A program made the position numbers and the translations under genes. The notes under the pieces are model-generated. The model made no database searches, was not told the origin of the DNA, and saw nothing but the letters and a program-made list of their open reading frames with translations. Shown here in pieces: positions 1 to 9,083 of a DNA stretch of 64,000 nt. Each line of letters opens with the position of its first letter. Position 1 is the first letter of the stretch. Origin of the DNA: Anopheles merus (lineage: Eukaryota; Arthropoda; Insecta; Diptera; Culicidae); NCBI RefSeq assembly GCF_017562075.2, contig NW_024427672.1, positions 26,435 to 90,434 on the forward strand, in the 5' to 3' direction.

Positions 1-798
1 GAGAAAATGGAGTCGATACGGAGACCGCCAGTACGTTCGCATCAAACGGTTCAGTGATGCATCATTGTTGCCGCGGCATTTCGAGATGGCTGGTGGTGGA
101 ATTGTGCGACGAAATGACGAAAATTGGTATGAACGTTCCTTGTTTTCTTTGCTTATGGTAACGTAGTGGCAATTTCATTGTTTCAGTGTAGTTTTGAAAA
201 CGGATCGGTTTGTGTTTGATGGTAAAGAGTTGTGAAATTTGCATGAGGTACGTTTACTTCTGGGGAGACGAAGCACGGCAAACAAAAGATTATTTTGACA
301 TTTAGAGATGATCGCACAGTTGTCATGTTAATGGTAATAATCCGATCATGCAAATTGATCACTATGGTAAAACATAAGTTGAAATCTTTGAAAAAAAAAA
401 TGTAAAAAAAAAACAAGACAAAAATGTGTAAAATAACGAAAATTGAAATTATTGCCTATTGAAAAAAAATCAAATTAAGCCTATGATAAGGCTAAAATTG
501 TACTAAAGAATTGACCCATATAACCAAGATACCGAAAACGCCACCAATTTCTTGTATTGAAAATCCAGTTCCATCAAACAAAGCTAAAAAACTATCAGTT
601 TGGTGGGTTAAGCCACACGGCCACAGAAGCAGCCACTTCAATGTTGTTGAAGTCAGATTTTTATGCACGGGCAATTTATTTGCTCAACATGTTGCACCTG
701 TGTTAAAATGTTATTTAATTGTGCAAAGGAAGCAATTAAACGTGTGTGTTTAAGTTGGTTTGTTGTAAAACAAACATGTTTTATGTATATGTGTATTT
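1..798. other. Unassigned DNA flanking Gypsy-1
   Basis: This is the low-coordinate flank of the Gypsy-1 insertion. Apart from a possible exon end near its start it holds only short, compositionally random ORFs and A/T-rich stretches, including A-runs around 390-420. The last bases, 794-798 (tgtat), match the bases following the far end of Gypsy-1 (11589-11593), so they are read as the target-site duplication. I recognise no repeat family or gene in it. Confidence 0.6.
2..166 (+). other. Possible 3' end of a coding exon (very uncertain)
   Basis: Frame 2 is open from the window edge to a stop at 164-166 (54 codons). It has unusually even, charged composition, with RQYVRIKRF near residue 9. A GGTATGA string at 126-132 fits a splice donor, so the coding part could end at about 126. 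The protein was not recognised. Only 55 codons are visible, so chance is a serious alternative. Confidence 0.12.
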
Positions 799-1726
799 GG
801 CTACCTCGTGGGTAGACCACTTTTTTATTTTGGATTCCCAAGATGTCACAAAATACAATTTTTTATAATGTCTTTATCACGCGTTACGCAGTTACGGGAG
901 CACGTCCACTAGCGGATGAGAACGAAAAGAGAAGAGAGCGCGTGGTGGGAACGACGGCTTTTATAATCTTTTTAACGGGAAATAGTTTAGTCTGGTTAAG
1001 TTGGTAACTATTGCTCGAATTAGGGTGCTCGAATAAGGTTGCTCGAATTAGGGTGCTTGAATTAGGGTGTTCGAATTAGAGTGTTCGAATTAGAGTCCCA
1101 AGTGACATTTTCGAGCAGATTGTTAGCGTTTTTCGAGTTGCTGGAAGCTTAAAGAGCAGGCTTAAAATTGGCTTAAAGAGCAAGCGATATTGCAGAGTTT
1201 AAGCTTATTATAACAGTTGAAACGTCAGTGTGAAGCATTTTTTCTGGTGCCATTTTGAGAATTGTCATCACGTTGTGCACAAGCTACCGGCCCAAAACAA
1301 AACATGCGTACTTTTCAATCCATATTAAACAACAAGTTTATTATAAAACACTCTTTCACGTTGTTTTGTTATTTTCCCAGCGTTTCTCCGCTATTCTGAT
1401 GCTCCTGGATAGATCGTTTATTTCTTTTTACTCAGTGTTTTGGCTGTTGAACACCAAGGACGAAACTGCAAGCTTCTTGTTTGTCCGGCTTCTACCGAAG
1501 TTCTGACATAAACTTCAACGCTTCAACACATCGTTGTTCACTCACACACCCATGTTTTCAAGAGTTCATATGAGGCAATGGGTTAAATCGAGCTGTTCAC
1601 GAGGAGTTTAAGCTAAAAATGTAGAACAGTTGTCACCTGGGGTGTTCGAATTAGAGTGCCCGATATTTTGAATTGACGGTTGACGTCAGCTCCGGACTGT
1701 GGTGAGGCTATAACGTGGTCGCCACA
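799..1726 (-). repeat. Gypsy-1 3' LTR
   Basis: Complete LTR of about 928 bp. In sense it starts TGTGGCGACC (1726 downward) and ends GGTAGCCAA at 799. Its first 240 bases on the plus strand recur at 6582-6821, and its last 47 or so recur at 11541-11588. A TATAAAAG string in sense (plus-strand 958-965) could be the promoter core. It contains a 14-bp minisatellite at 1013-1096. Confidence 0.9.
1013..1096. repeat. 14-bp minisatellite inside the Gypsy-1 LTR (six units)
   Basis: Six head-to-tail 14-mers of the form gctcgaattagggt start at 1013, 1027, 1041, 1055, 1069 and 1083. Variation is at one to three positions per unit. A further partial unit lies near 1641-1656. The corresponding array in the 5' LTR is where both later LINE insertions landed. 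Confidence 0.92.
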
Positions 1727-1748
1727 GTGCTCCCCTGCTAGACTGGAG

Positions 1749-4700
1749 CTACCGGTAACGAACGGGGATGATGACACGTCGCTGTGAACGCGTAACTCCG
1801 GTCGAGAAGTCGTTCGGAGGTGACGGCTCTGTCGGTGGTGGTGAAGCTGGTGGTGGTGGCGCTGATGGTGGTGAAGCTGGTGGTGGTAGCGCTGGTGGTG
1901 GTGGCGTATACTCTGCTGCAGATGGTGGCGTAAGCTGTGTCACTGGCTCGGGTTGCTGGAGTGAGTAGCACGGTTTCAGGCGGTCAATAGAGATGTTAGT
2001 TGCCCTCTCGTTGATCAGGACTTCGAATGACTTGTCACTACGCCTAAGCACCTTGTAAGGCCCTTGGTACGGCGGGGTAAGGGCTGGGCGGACGGTGTCA
2101 TTCCGGACGAAAACGTGGCTGCATGTCCGAAGATCCGAATGGACGAAGGGTGTTACTTTGTCATGCCAGGCCGTTTGTGTTGGGCGAATGGTGTTCATGG
2201 CATACTTAAGCAACTTGGTGAACTCGGTGGTGTCTGGCAGGCTGGTCATCGGGCTGCTATTAAAAAACTCCGCTGGGATCTTTAGCGTGCTTCCATAAAC
2301 CAGCTCTGCTGGCGAAGCTTTGATGTCGTCTTTGTACGCTGTGCGCAATCCAAGGAGTATTACGGGAAGGTGGTCGGTCCAATGAGCGGTGTTTTTGGTA
2401 CAAATAGCTGCCTTCAGCGTGCGGTGCCATCGTTCTATCAAGCCGTTGGCCTGCGGATGATAAGCCGTTGTGCGTAGATGTTTGATGCCCAGTAACTGGT
2501 TCAGCTCCGCGAAAAGCGTCGACTCGAACTGCCTGCCTTGATCCGTGGTGATGAACGATGGAACGCCAAAGCGAGCTATCCATCCACTGAGTAGGGCTGC
2601 GGCTACAGTCGTTGATGTTATGTCAGGGATGGGAATAGCTTCTGGCCAGCGTGTGAAGCGATCGATGATGGTGAGGCAGTAACGATGTCCATTGCTGATC
2701 GGAAACGGTCCAACCAGGTCCAGATTGATGTGTGCGAACCTAGCATCCGGTACCGGGTAGCGTCCTAGAGGGCTGCGGGTATGGCGTTGCACCTTCGTAG
2801 CCTGACACGCTAAGCAGTGGCGGACGAAATCTCGCGTATCTCGGCGGATGTTCAGCCAGACGAATCTCTCCGTCATCAGCTTCGTGGTAGTTTTCGCTCC
2901 GGGATGACTCATCTGATGAACCGCGCGTAGTAGTTGTTGACGAAACGGTTTCGTGACATACGGACGAATGATGCCGGCGGGGCAATCGCAGTACAAAGCC
3001 TTGCTGCTGCCAGGTATTGGAACTCGTTGAAGGACCAGGTCCGTCCTTGTTTTCCCGCTGAGGATGTCGGCGAGCTCGGGATCTCGGGTCTGGTCTTCGG
3101 CCAATTTCTCGTAGTCGATGGATGTTGATGACTGGATGGGTTCGATTCGGGACAGCAAGTCGGCAGTGACGTTTTCCTGGCCTTCAACATGTCGGATGTC
3201 GGTGGTGAACTGACCAATAAAGTCAAGGTGCCGTGCTTGTCTAGGAGAGGCCTTATCCAGCGACTGGCGGAAAGCATAAACCAGCGGTTTATGATCCGTG
3301 TAAATATGGAAAGAGCGTCCTTCCAACTGATGACGAAAATACCGGACGGCCAAGTAAACAGCTGCTAGTTCGCGATCGTACGTGGAATATCGGCGCTGTG
3401 CGTTGTCGAACTTTCGGGAGAAGAAACCGAGCGGCTGCATCTGCCCGTCGATGACCTAATGTAAGGCGGCGCCGGCAGCGAAATCGGAAGCATCACACCA
3501 CAGTGATAGTTCGGCGGATGGTACAGGGTGTACCAGCATGGTAGCTTGTGCAAGTTGCCGTTTGCAGTCTTCAAAGGCCGTGTCGGTAGCTGAGGTCCAC
3601 GTCAACGATGACTTATCTCGCCGTTTGTTGCCGGGAATCATCTCCAGGAGCGGTCCTTGTGCTCGCAGCGCGTGGGGGATGAAGCGCCTGTAGAAGTTGA
3701 TCATCGCCAAAAATCGCTTAAGCTCCATGACAGTGTTTGGCTTCGGGAACTGACGTATGGTGTCGACTTTCTCTTCCAGTGGTAGGATGCCTGCAGACGT
3801 AACACGGTGTCCCAGGAAGGAGATCTCAGGCTGGGCAAACTCGCACTTCGCAAGGTTGATGGTCAAACCGTGCTGCGTGAGGCGAGCAAATAGCAGTCGC
3901 AGGTGTTCGCGATGTTCTTCTGGTGTCTTCGAGGCCACTATAATGTCGTCGATATAGGGAAACACAAAGTTCAAGCCGCGTAGCACATCGTGGATTAGCC
4001 TTTGGAACGTCTGCGCCGCATTGCGTAATCCAAAGGGCATCGTCACGTACTCAAACAGGCCGGAAGGAGTGATGATCGCTGTCTTCGGGATGTCCTCTGG
4101 ATGGATGGAGATCTGGTGGTAGGCTTTCTGTAGATCCACCTTTGAGAAAACGGTTTTTTCTCCCAGTTGCATCGTGAAGTCTTGTAGATAAGGCAATGGA
4201 TACCGGTCAGGTGTGGTACGCGCGTTGAGGGACCGATAATCACCGCACGGACGCCAGGAACCATCAGCCTTTTTCACCATATGCAGCGGGCTGGCCCAAC
4301 TGCTACTGGACGGTCTGCAAATTCCTAGCTGCACGAGGGAGTCGAATTCTGCTTTGGCTGCTTGGTACTTGTCGGGTGGAAGACGACGCGAACGGGCGAA
4401 AGTTGGAGGACCCGTTGTTTCGATACGATGTACCACCTCGGATTGCATCCGCACACCCGGTGAGTTTGTGATGAGTGTAGGAAACTCGTTCAGCAGGTCG
4501 GCCATCGGTGAATTTGCGTCGCACACCTTGACGGCGGTTTGTCGAGTGGTATCCGGAAGTCCTGGCACACGTAGGTTGGTTTGGGCATCCACCAAACAGC
4601 GCTGTCGAAGGTCTACTAAAAGATGGTAATGGCGAAGAAAGTCCGCTCCAATGATAGCAGAGCTTACGTCCGCGATGATAAAATTCCACACAAAGCGGCG

Positions 4701-4943
4701 GCGTAAACTAAAATCAAGTGTACGGAGGGACTCACCAAATACCATGATCGGAGTACCGTTGGCTGCAAACAGTCGCATGGTGGACGGCGTCGGAGGGGTG
4801 TAGTTGGCTGGCTTCGGTAACACGGAGACATCGGCACCAGTATCGATCAGGTAACGCTGGTTAGTTCGTCGGTCGATCACCATTAACCGACTGCTCACAG
4901 GTGAGATGGTAGCCACCTGCGATCCGATATCTCCAGCGTATCC
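1749..4943 (-). pseudogene. pol: Gypsy-1 pol (protease, RT, RNase H, integrase) with one internal stop
   Basis: The polyprotein makes and integrates element DNA. From the amino end: aspartic protease with DTGADVSVLP; reverse transcriptase with the catalytic FPYIDDIIVA segment (plus-strand near 3.95 kb); RNase H with WCDASDFAAGAA and [10 protein letters not shown]; integrase with an HHCC zinc region (HPGAK to CLAC) and the D, D, E residues in [15 protein letters not shown] and GLIERW. The tail of roughly 50 residues is very proline-rich. A TAG at 3456-3458 interrupts RNase H; both sides are in the same frame, so a single base change explains it. Pol is also in the same frame as gag, separated by the gag TGA at 4944-4946. 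No ATG lies near the pol start, so it was probably made as a gag-pol fusion. Confidence 0.88.
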
Positions 4944-5891
4944 TCAGGCTGAAGACGACGGCTGGCCGACGCGCTGGCTGACAGGGGCTGGAAACGAACA
5001 GGGCTGGCGGCAGGTCCGGGCGGCTGTCCCGTAACGTCGATGGTAGTAGCACTCTCCTTCAGATGGTTCTGTACCGACACGAGATGACACTGGTGGACGT
5101 GGGCGCGGTCGACTTTGGCGTTGGTCACGGTTACGACACTCTGTGATTAAGTCGTTAAGTTGCTGTGTGAGTTCGTCCACCTGGCGCGAAATGCGTTGCT
5201 CGAAATCGTTGGGGGTGGTGTGCACCCCGGCTACGGCATGGTGCACACTGGTGTTGTTGGATGCGGACAGGCACTCCACCATAGTATCGGCGACGACAGC
5301 TTTCTCAGTTACACTTCCGGGTGCAGCAACGACGGCCGATTGCACATGTGGCGGAAGCTTGTTGATCCAAAGGTCGGTGAGGAGCGTACCGGCCAACGTG
5401 TCGCTGGAGGCTCGGTGCATTTCAGCTAGCAGCTGGGATGGCTTGCGGTCCCCTAAGTCCATGCCGTATAGGAGCCGATGGAGGCGGCTACGTTGGGATT
5501 CCCCAAAATGCTGGAGGATGTTCCGCTTGATGTAATTGTACCGTTCCGTTGCAGGTACATTCTCGATTATCGGCTGGATCTCGTTATACACTCGAAGAGG
5601 AATTTGGGCCATCAATACGTGGTAGCGCTTATGGTCCATTTTGGCGGTGATTCTGGTCGCGGCGAACCAATGCTCCAGTGCACAAAAGTATGCAGGCAAA
5701 TTGTGCAGGTCCATTTCGGGTACACTCAGTCGAACGGCTTGTGCTGCTTCCACTCGAGGATCACTTGCCGTTTCTGCTCCTGTCATGGCATTTGTTGCTT
5801 GGGACGTGCCAGTTCTCTCCGTGTTGACCGGGGGTGCATCGTACGTTGCCGCTTGGGGAGCGGGTTGACGTTCTGGACTATGTTGCATCAT
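4944..5891 (-). CDS. gag: Gypsy-1 Gag with CHCC zinc motif
   Basis: Structural capsid/nucleocapsid protein, 315 residues, starting at the ATG at 5891. The middle has the helical capsid-like segment expected of Ty3/Gypsy Gag (LPAYFCALEHWFAATRI, then QLLAEMHRAS and a hydrophobic NKLPPHV). Near residue 281 lies C-YY-H-x9-C-x3-C, the variant zinc motif of the CsRn1 group. The ORF is uninterrupted. It ends in TGA, and pol continues in the same frame, so stop readthrough is one way to express pol; a nonsense change is another. Confidence 0.85.
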   Translation of the reverse strand: MMQHSPERQPAPQAATYDAPPVNTERTGTSQATNAMTGAETASDPRVEAAQAVRLSVPEMDLHNLPAYFCALEHWFAATRITAKMDHKRYHVLMAQIPLRVYNEIQPIIENVPATERYNYIKRNILQHFGESQRSRLHRLLYGMDLGDRKPSQLLAEMHRASSDTLAGTLLTDLWINKLPPHVQSAVVAAPGSVTEKAVVADTMVECLSASNNTSVHHAVAGVHTTPNDFEQRISRQVDELTQQLNDLITECRNRDQRQSRPRPRPPVSSRVGTEPSEGECYYHRRYGTAARTCRQPCSFPAPVSQRVGQPSSSA

Positions 5892-6561
5892 CTTTTATTC
5901 GCTTGCGAGCACGTGGTTTCACGAGAAGCGAGAACAAAAGAAATGACGTGGTAGTCGGGAGTTGGACTTACTTCAACGAGACAAAAATGGCGGCTGTCAA
6001 TGGCGTCGAACGTGCAAAATGGCGGCAGTCAACGGCTTTACAAGAAGCGCTTTCTTTTGTCCGGGCTGGAACGATGGCGTCGTTGCTCTTCCTTCTCTTT
6101 GGGGACGGCGATGTAACCCGCGGCTCGATCCTCTGTAGCGATGCTGGTTCACGATGCAAGGGAAATGCGTCGGTGCGTTTGGAGAACAATGCACTCGGTG
6201 CGGGACACTCGCGACACTTACGCACACACGGGCGTGAAGGACACACACGACGATTACGCACACACGGGCGTGTAGGGCACTCGCGACGATTATGCACACG
6301 TGGGCATGTAGGGCACTCGCGACACTTATGTACACGCGGGCGTGAAGGGCACTCGCGACACTTTTATGCACGCGCGGAAACTCGATCGAACACGGTTTTT
6401 GTCCTTGCGAAAAAAAAACGACACTCGGCGACGCTTGATACACACACTACACGTACCGATTTTACTCGCGGCGTTGACGGACCGGGGCGAACGGGAAGCG
6501 CGCAGCGGGGAAAGGCGAAAGCGGGCCGATGATGAATCTGTCGATCGGGGAATCTCGGGAA
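5892..6561 (-). other. Gypsy-1 5' leader with 36-bp tandem repeats
   Basis: Untranslated leader between the primer-binding site and gag. At 6205-6378 it contains about 4.8 head-to-tail 36-bp units (starts 6205, 6241, 6277, 6313, 6349) of the form gcactcgcgacacttatgca followed by cacgcgggcgtgaagg. Because 36 is a multiple of three, the array is open on the plus strand as a 12-residue repeat rich in G, H, R and T. I regard that antisense frame as a by-product. Confidence 0.7.
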
Positions 6562-6578
6562 TCACGTCGGGGTCACCA
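6562..6578 (-). promoter_or_regulatory. Gypsy-1 primer-binding site (tRNA-Trp)
   Basis: The plus strand reads tcacgtcggggtcacca, the 3' end of animal tRNA-Trp including CCA. It lies three bases from the LTR edge, so in sense it is a 17-base site where tRNA-Trp would prime minus-strand DNA. Use of tRNA-Trp is a known trait of the CsRn1 group. Confidence 0.85.
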
Positions 6579-6581
6579 GTT

Positions 6582-6821
6582 TTGGCTACCTCGTGGGTAG
6601 ACCACTTTTTTATTTTGGATTCCCAAGATGTCACAAAATACAATTTTTTATAATGTCTTTATCACGCGTTACGCAGTTACGGGAGCACGTCCACTAGCGG
6701 ATGAGAACGAAAAGAGAAGAGAGCGCGTGGTGGGAACGACGGCTTTTATAATCTTTTTAACGGGAAATAGTTTAGTCTGGTTAAGTTGGTAACTATTGCT
6801 CGAATTAGGGTGCTCGAATAA
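6582..6821 (-). repeat. Gypsy-1 5' LTR, first segment (broken)
   Basis: Matches 799-1038 of the intact LTR base for base by eye, then stops where the R1-clade LINE begins. The LTR resumes at 9041-9083 (units of the minisatellite) and finishes at 11541-11588. About 600 bases, corresponding to 1067-1672 of the other LTR, are missing at the CR1-a insertion. Confidence 0.9.
6807..6821. repeat. 15-bp target-site duplication of the R1-clade LINE
   Basis: agggtgctcgaataa at 6807-6821 recurs at 9041-9055, straight after the poly-A tail. It is one minisatellite unit of the Gypsy-1 LTR copied on insertion, although the target is itself repetitive. Confidence 0.85.
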
Positions 6822-8605
6822 AAAAGCTATAAGCAGCTACTGGAGGCAGGCACTTTCCCCGACGCATGGAAGCGGCAGCAACTGGTGCTGCTTACCAAGT
6901 CGGGGAAACCACCTGGGGAGCCCTCGTCATACCGGCCCATTTGCTTGCTGAGTGTGTTGGGGAAAATTTTGGAGCGGTTGATTCAGCGGAGGCTGACAAC
7001 CCACCTGGAGTCCACTGGGGGACTTTCGGATGCCCAATACGGTTTCCGTAAAGGGCGTTCGACCGTGGATGCCATCACTCGGGTGATGGATAACGGGAAA
7101 GTCGCTCTTGATAAAAAGCGAAAGGGGGATCGCCTCTGTGCGGTGGTAACGGTGGACGTCCGGAATGCCTTCAACTCGGCAAACTGGACAGCGATCGGCC
7201 AAGCTCTGCAGCGTAAAAACACTCCGCCTTATTTGCAGGCGTTGCTGCGGAACTATTTTATTGGCCGAACGCTCCACTACGATACGGATGAAGGAGTAGT
7301 GTCGAGGACTGTATCTGCTGGCGTTCCTCAGGGTTCGGTTCTAGGACCAACACTGTGGAACGTCATGTATGACGACCTACTCCGCTTGCCGCTCGAAGGA
7401 CTACGAGCGGACATCATCGGGTTTGCTGACGACGTGGCCTTCACATTTTTGGGAAGGACCACGGAACAGGTCAGCGCGTTAGCAACGGCTAACCTGGAGA
7501 AGATCGAGCGGTGGTTGCAAGGAGTCGGTTTGGACCTTGCCCACCAAAAGACCGGGTTCATGATCTTTTGTACCCATCATGTCCCGCAGCTCGCAGAGCT
7601 ACAAGCGGGCGGTCACTCGATCCAATCCACGGAAACGCTGAAATACCTGGGAGTGGACCTCTGCCGCAAACAGCACCACAGCCGGCATCTGGAGAGGGTG
7701 GTCAATAAGGCTTCACGGATTACGAATGCCTTGACCTGCCTGATGCCGAATAAGCGTGGTCCTAAGAGCCGCAGTAGGAGACAGCTCGTAAACGTCGGCA
7801 ACAGTATCATCCGATACGGAGTTGCCACCTGGGGCGATGGGTCTTAGACAAGGAGACCCATCGCAAATCGGTCCAAAGGGCGCATCGACCGGGGGCTCTC
7901 CGAGTCGCCAGCGCCTTCCAGACCGTATCCTATGATGCCGCTTGCGTTGTCGCCAACACCACCCCGTTAGTCCTCCTCATGCAGGAGGATATCCGCTGCC
8001 ACGACGAAAAGGTAGCGAGTGGTGGCGTTCAATCGGACATACGGAAGCGACAACGGGAGGAAACGATGAGGCGCTGGCAGGACCAGTGGACAACGGGTGC
8101 AGGGCAACCAGGAGCACCAGGATTGAAGACGAGGAGACTGATCCCAGACATTAATCTCTGGGTCAGCCGCAAGCATGGGGAAGTCGACTTTTTCCTCACC
8201 CAGCTTCTCACGGGGCACGGGTTCTTGCGCTCCTATTTCGTCGAGAAAGGCATCCTGGATGGCTCGCCCAACTGCCCTGAATGTGCGGACGCCGTGGAAG
8301 ACGTGGAACACGTGCTGTTCCACTGTCCACGGTTCGATCGGATCCGGAACGAGATGCAGCAGCGGTGCCATTCCCGAGTAACAATGGATAACATTGTCTC
8401 GGAAATGTGCGCCCGCAGCGATACGTGGGAGGCCGTCCGCGCCGCCGCCAGGACAATCTTCTCCACTCTCCAAGCGAGATGGGATGTCGAGCGTCCACCA
8501 ACGGCAAGGCGACGCAGGCGGGCCAGACGGCGGGCGAGGGACGCTAATGGCGGTCCTTCAGGCCCTGCGGCACGGCAACAACCCGTGCCACAAGGGCCAC
8601 CGTAA
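6822..8605 (+). pseudogene. R1-clade ORF2 (RT and C-terminal zinc region), truncated, one frameshift
   Basis: The RT frame is open from the truncation point to 7847. Visible motifs are SYRPICLLSVLGKILERL, QYGFRKGRST, AFNSANW, VPQGSVLGP and the catalytic GFADDVAFTF near 7420, then KYLGVDL. The frame shifts near 7832-7845: the same protein continues from 7841 in another frame to the stop after 8601. That part contains the R1-type zinc motif CPECADAVEDVEHVLFHC at about 8273-8326. A one-base indel explains the break. No endonuclease is present because of 5' truncation. Confidence 0.85.
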
Positions 8606-9006
8606 GCTGGAAAGTTACTAATCTTTCTTCTTCCTTTCGTTTCTTTCCAGCTTTCTTTTTCTCTTCTCTCTTCTATTTTCAGCTGTTTCTTTCTCTTTTC
8701 TGTTTTCTTGTTTCCTCTATCCAAATTTCATTTCAGGAGAACTGCCTTACGTGCTTGGAGTGGTGATCAACGATGCAGACCCCCCATTGCCCACCCGAAG
8801 TGTGGGCGATAGGATCACAGGGACTGCGTCGCACCACGGAAAGCAGCGTAATAAGCAGCATCAGCAGACCAGATCGCCGCAGAAGATGCGTCGTGAGCCA
8901 GGGTGCAACCGCACACACGACTCCGCATGAAGTAATACGCACCACAGCGTACCGGCCGGGTTGGGTAAGTCGGAGAGGGGGATGGAATATGCTCACTCTT
9001 CGTTAA

Positions 9007-9040
<34 letters not shown>
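6822..9040 (+). mobile_element. R1-clade LINE, 5'-truncated
   Basis: Non-LTR retrotransposon with reverse transcriptase and a C-terminal zinc region, a 3' UTR of about 400 bases with a pyrimidine-rich part (8620-8720), and a run of about 34 A at 9007-9040. It starts inside the RT domain, so the endonuclease and ORF1 were lost at insertion. The 15-bp duplication and poly-A tail are typical of target-primed integration. The target is the Gypsy-1 LTR, not 28S rDNA. Confidence 0.85.
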
Positions 9041-9044
<4 letters not shown>

Positions 9045-9083
9045 TGCTCGAATAAGGTTGCTCGAATTAGGGTGCTTGAATTA

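Noticed and set aside
1013..1096. Possible CRISPR-like or telomere-like array.
   Set aside because: Units are 14 bp with no spacers, inside an LTR, and do not form a telomere repeat.
1768..1968. Glycine-rich plus-strand ORF, reminiscent of a structural or silk-like protein.
   Set aside because: It is the complement of the proline-rich tail of Gypsy-1 pol.
5834..6532. 232-codon plus-strand ORF across the Gypsy-1 leader with 12-residue repeats.
   Set aside because: It lies antisense to the element and is open mainly because of the 36-bp array. No start context or domain supports it.
9007..9041. Long A-run as an assembly gap or cloning artefact.
   Set aside because: It sits at the 3' end of the R1-clade LINE and is followed by a perfect target duplication, so it is the element's poly-A tail.
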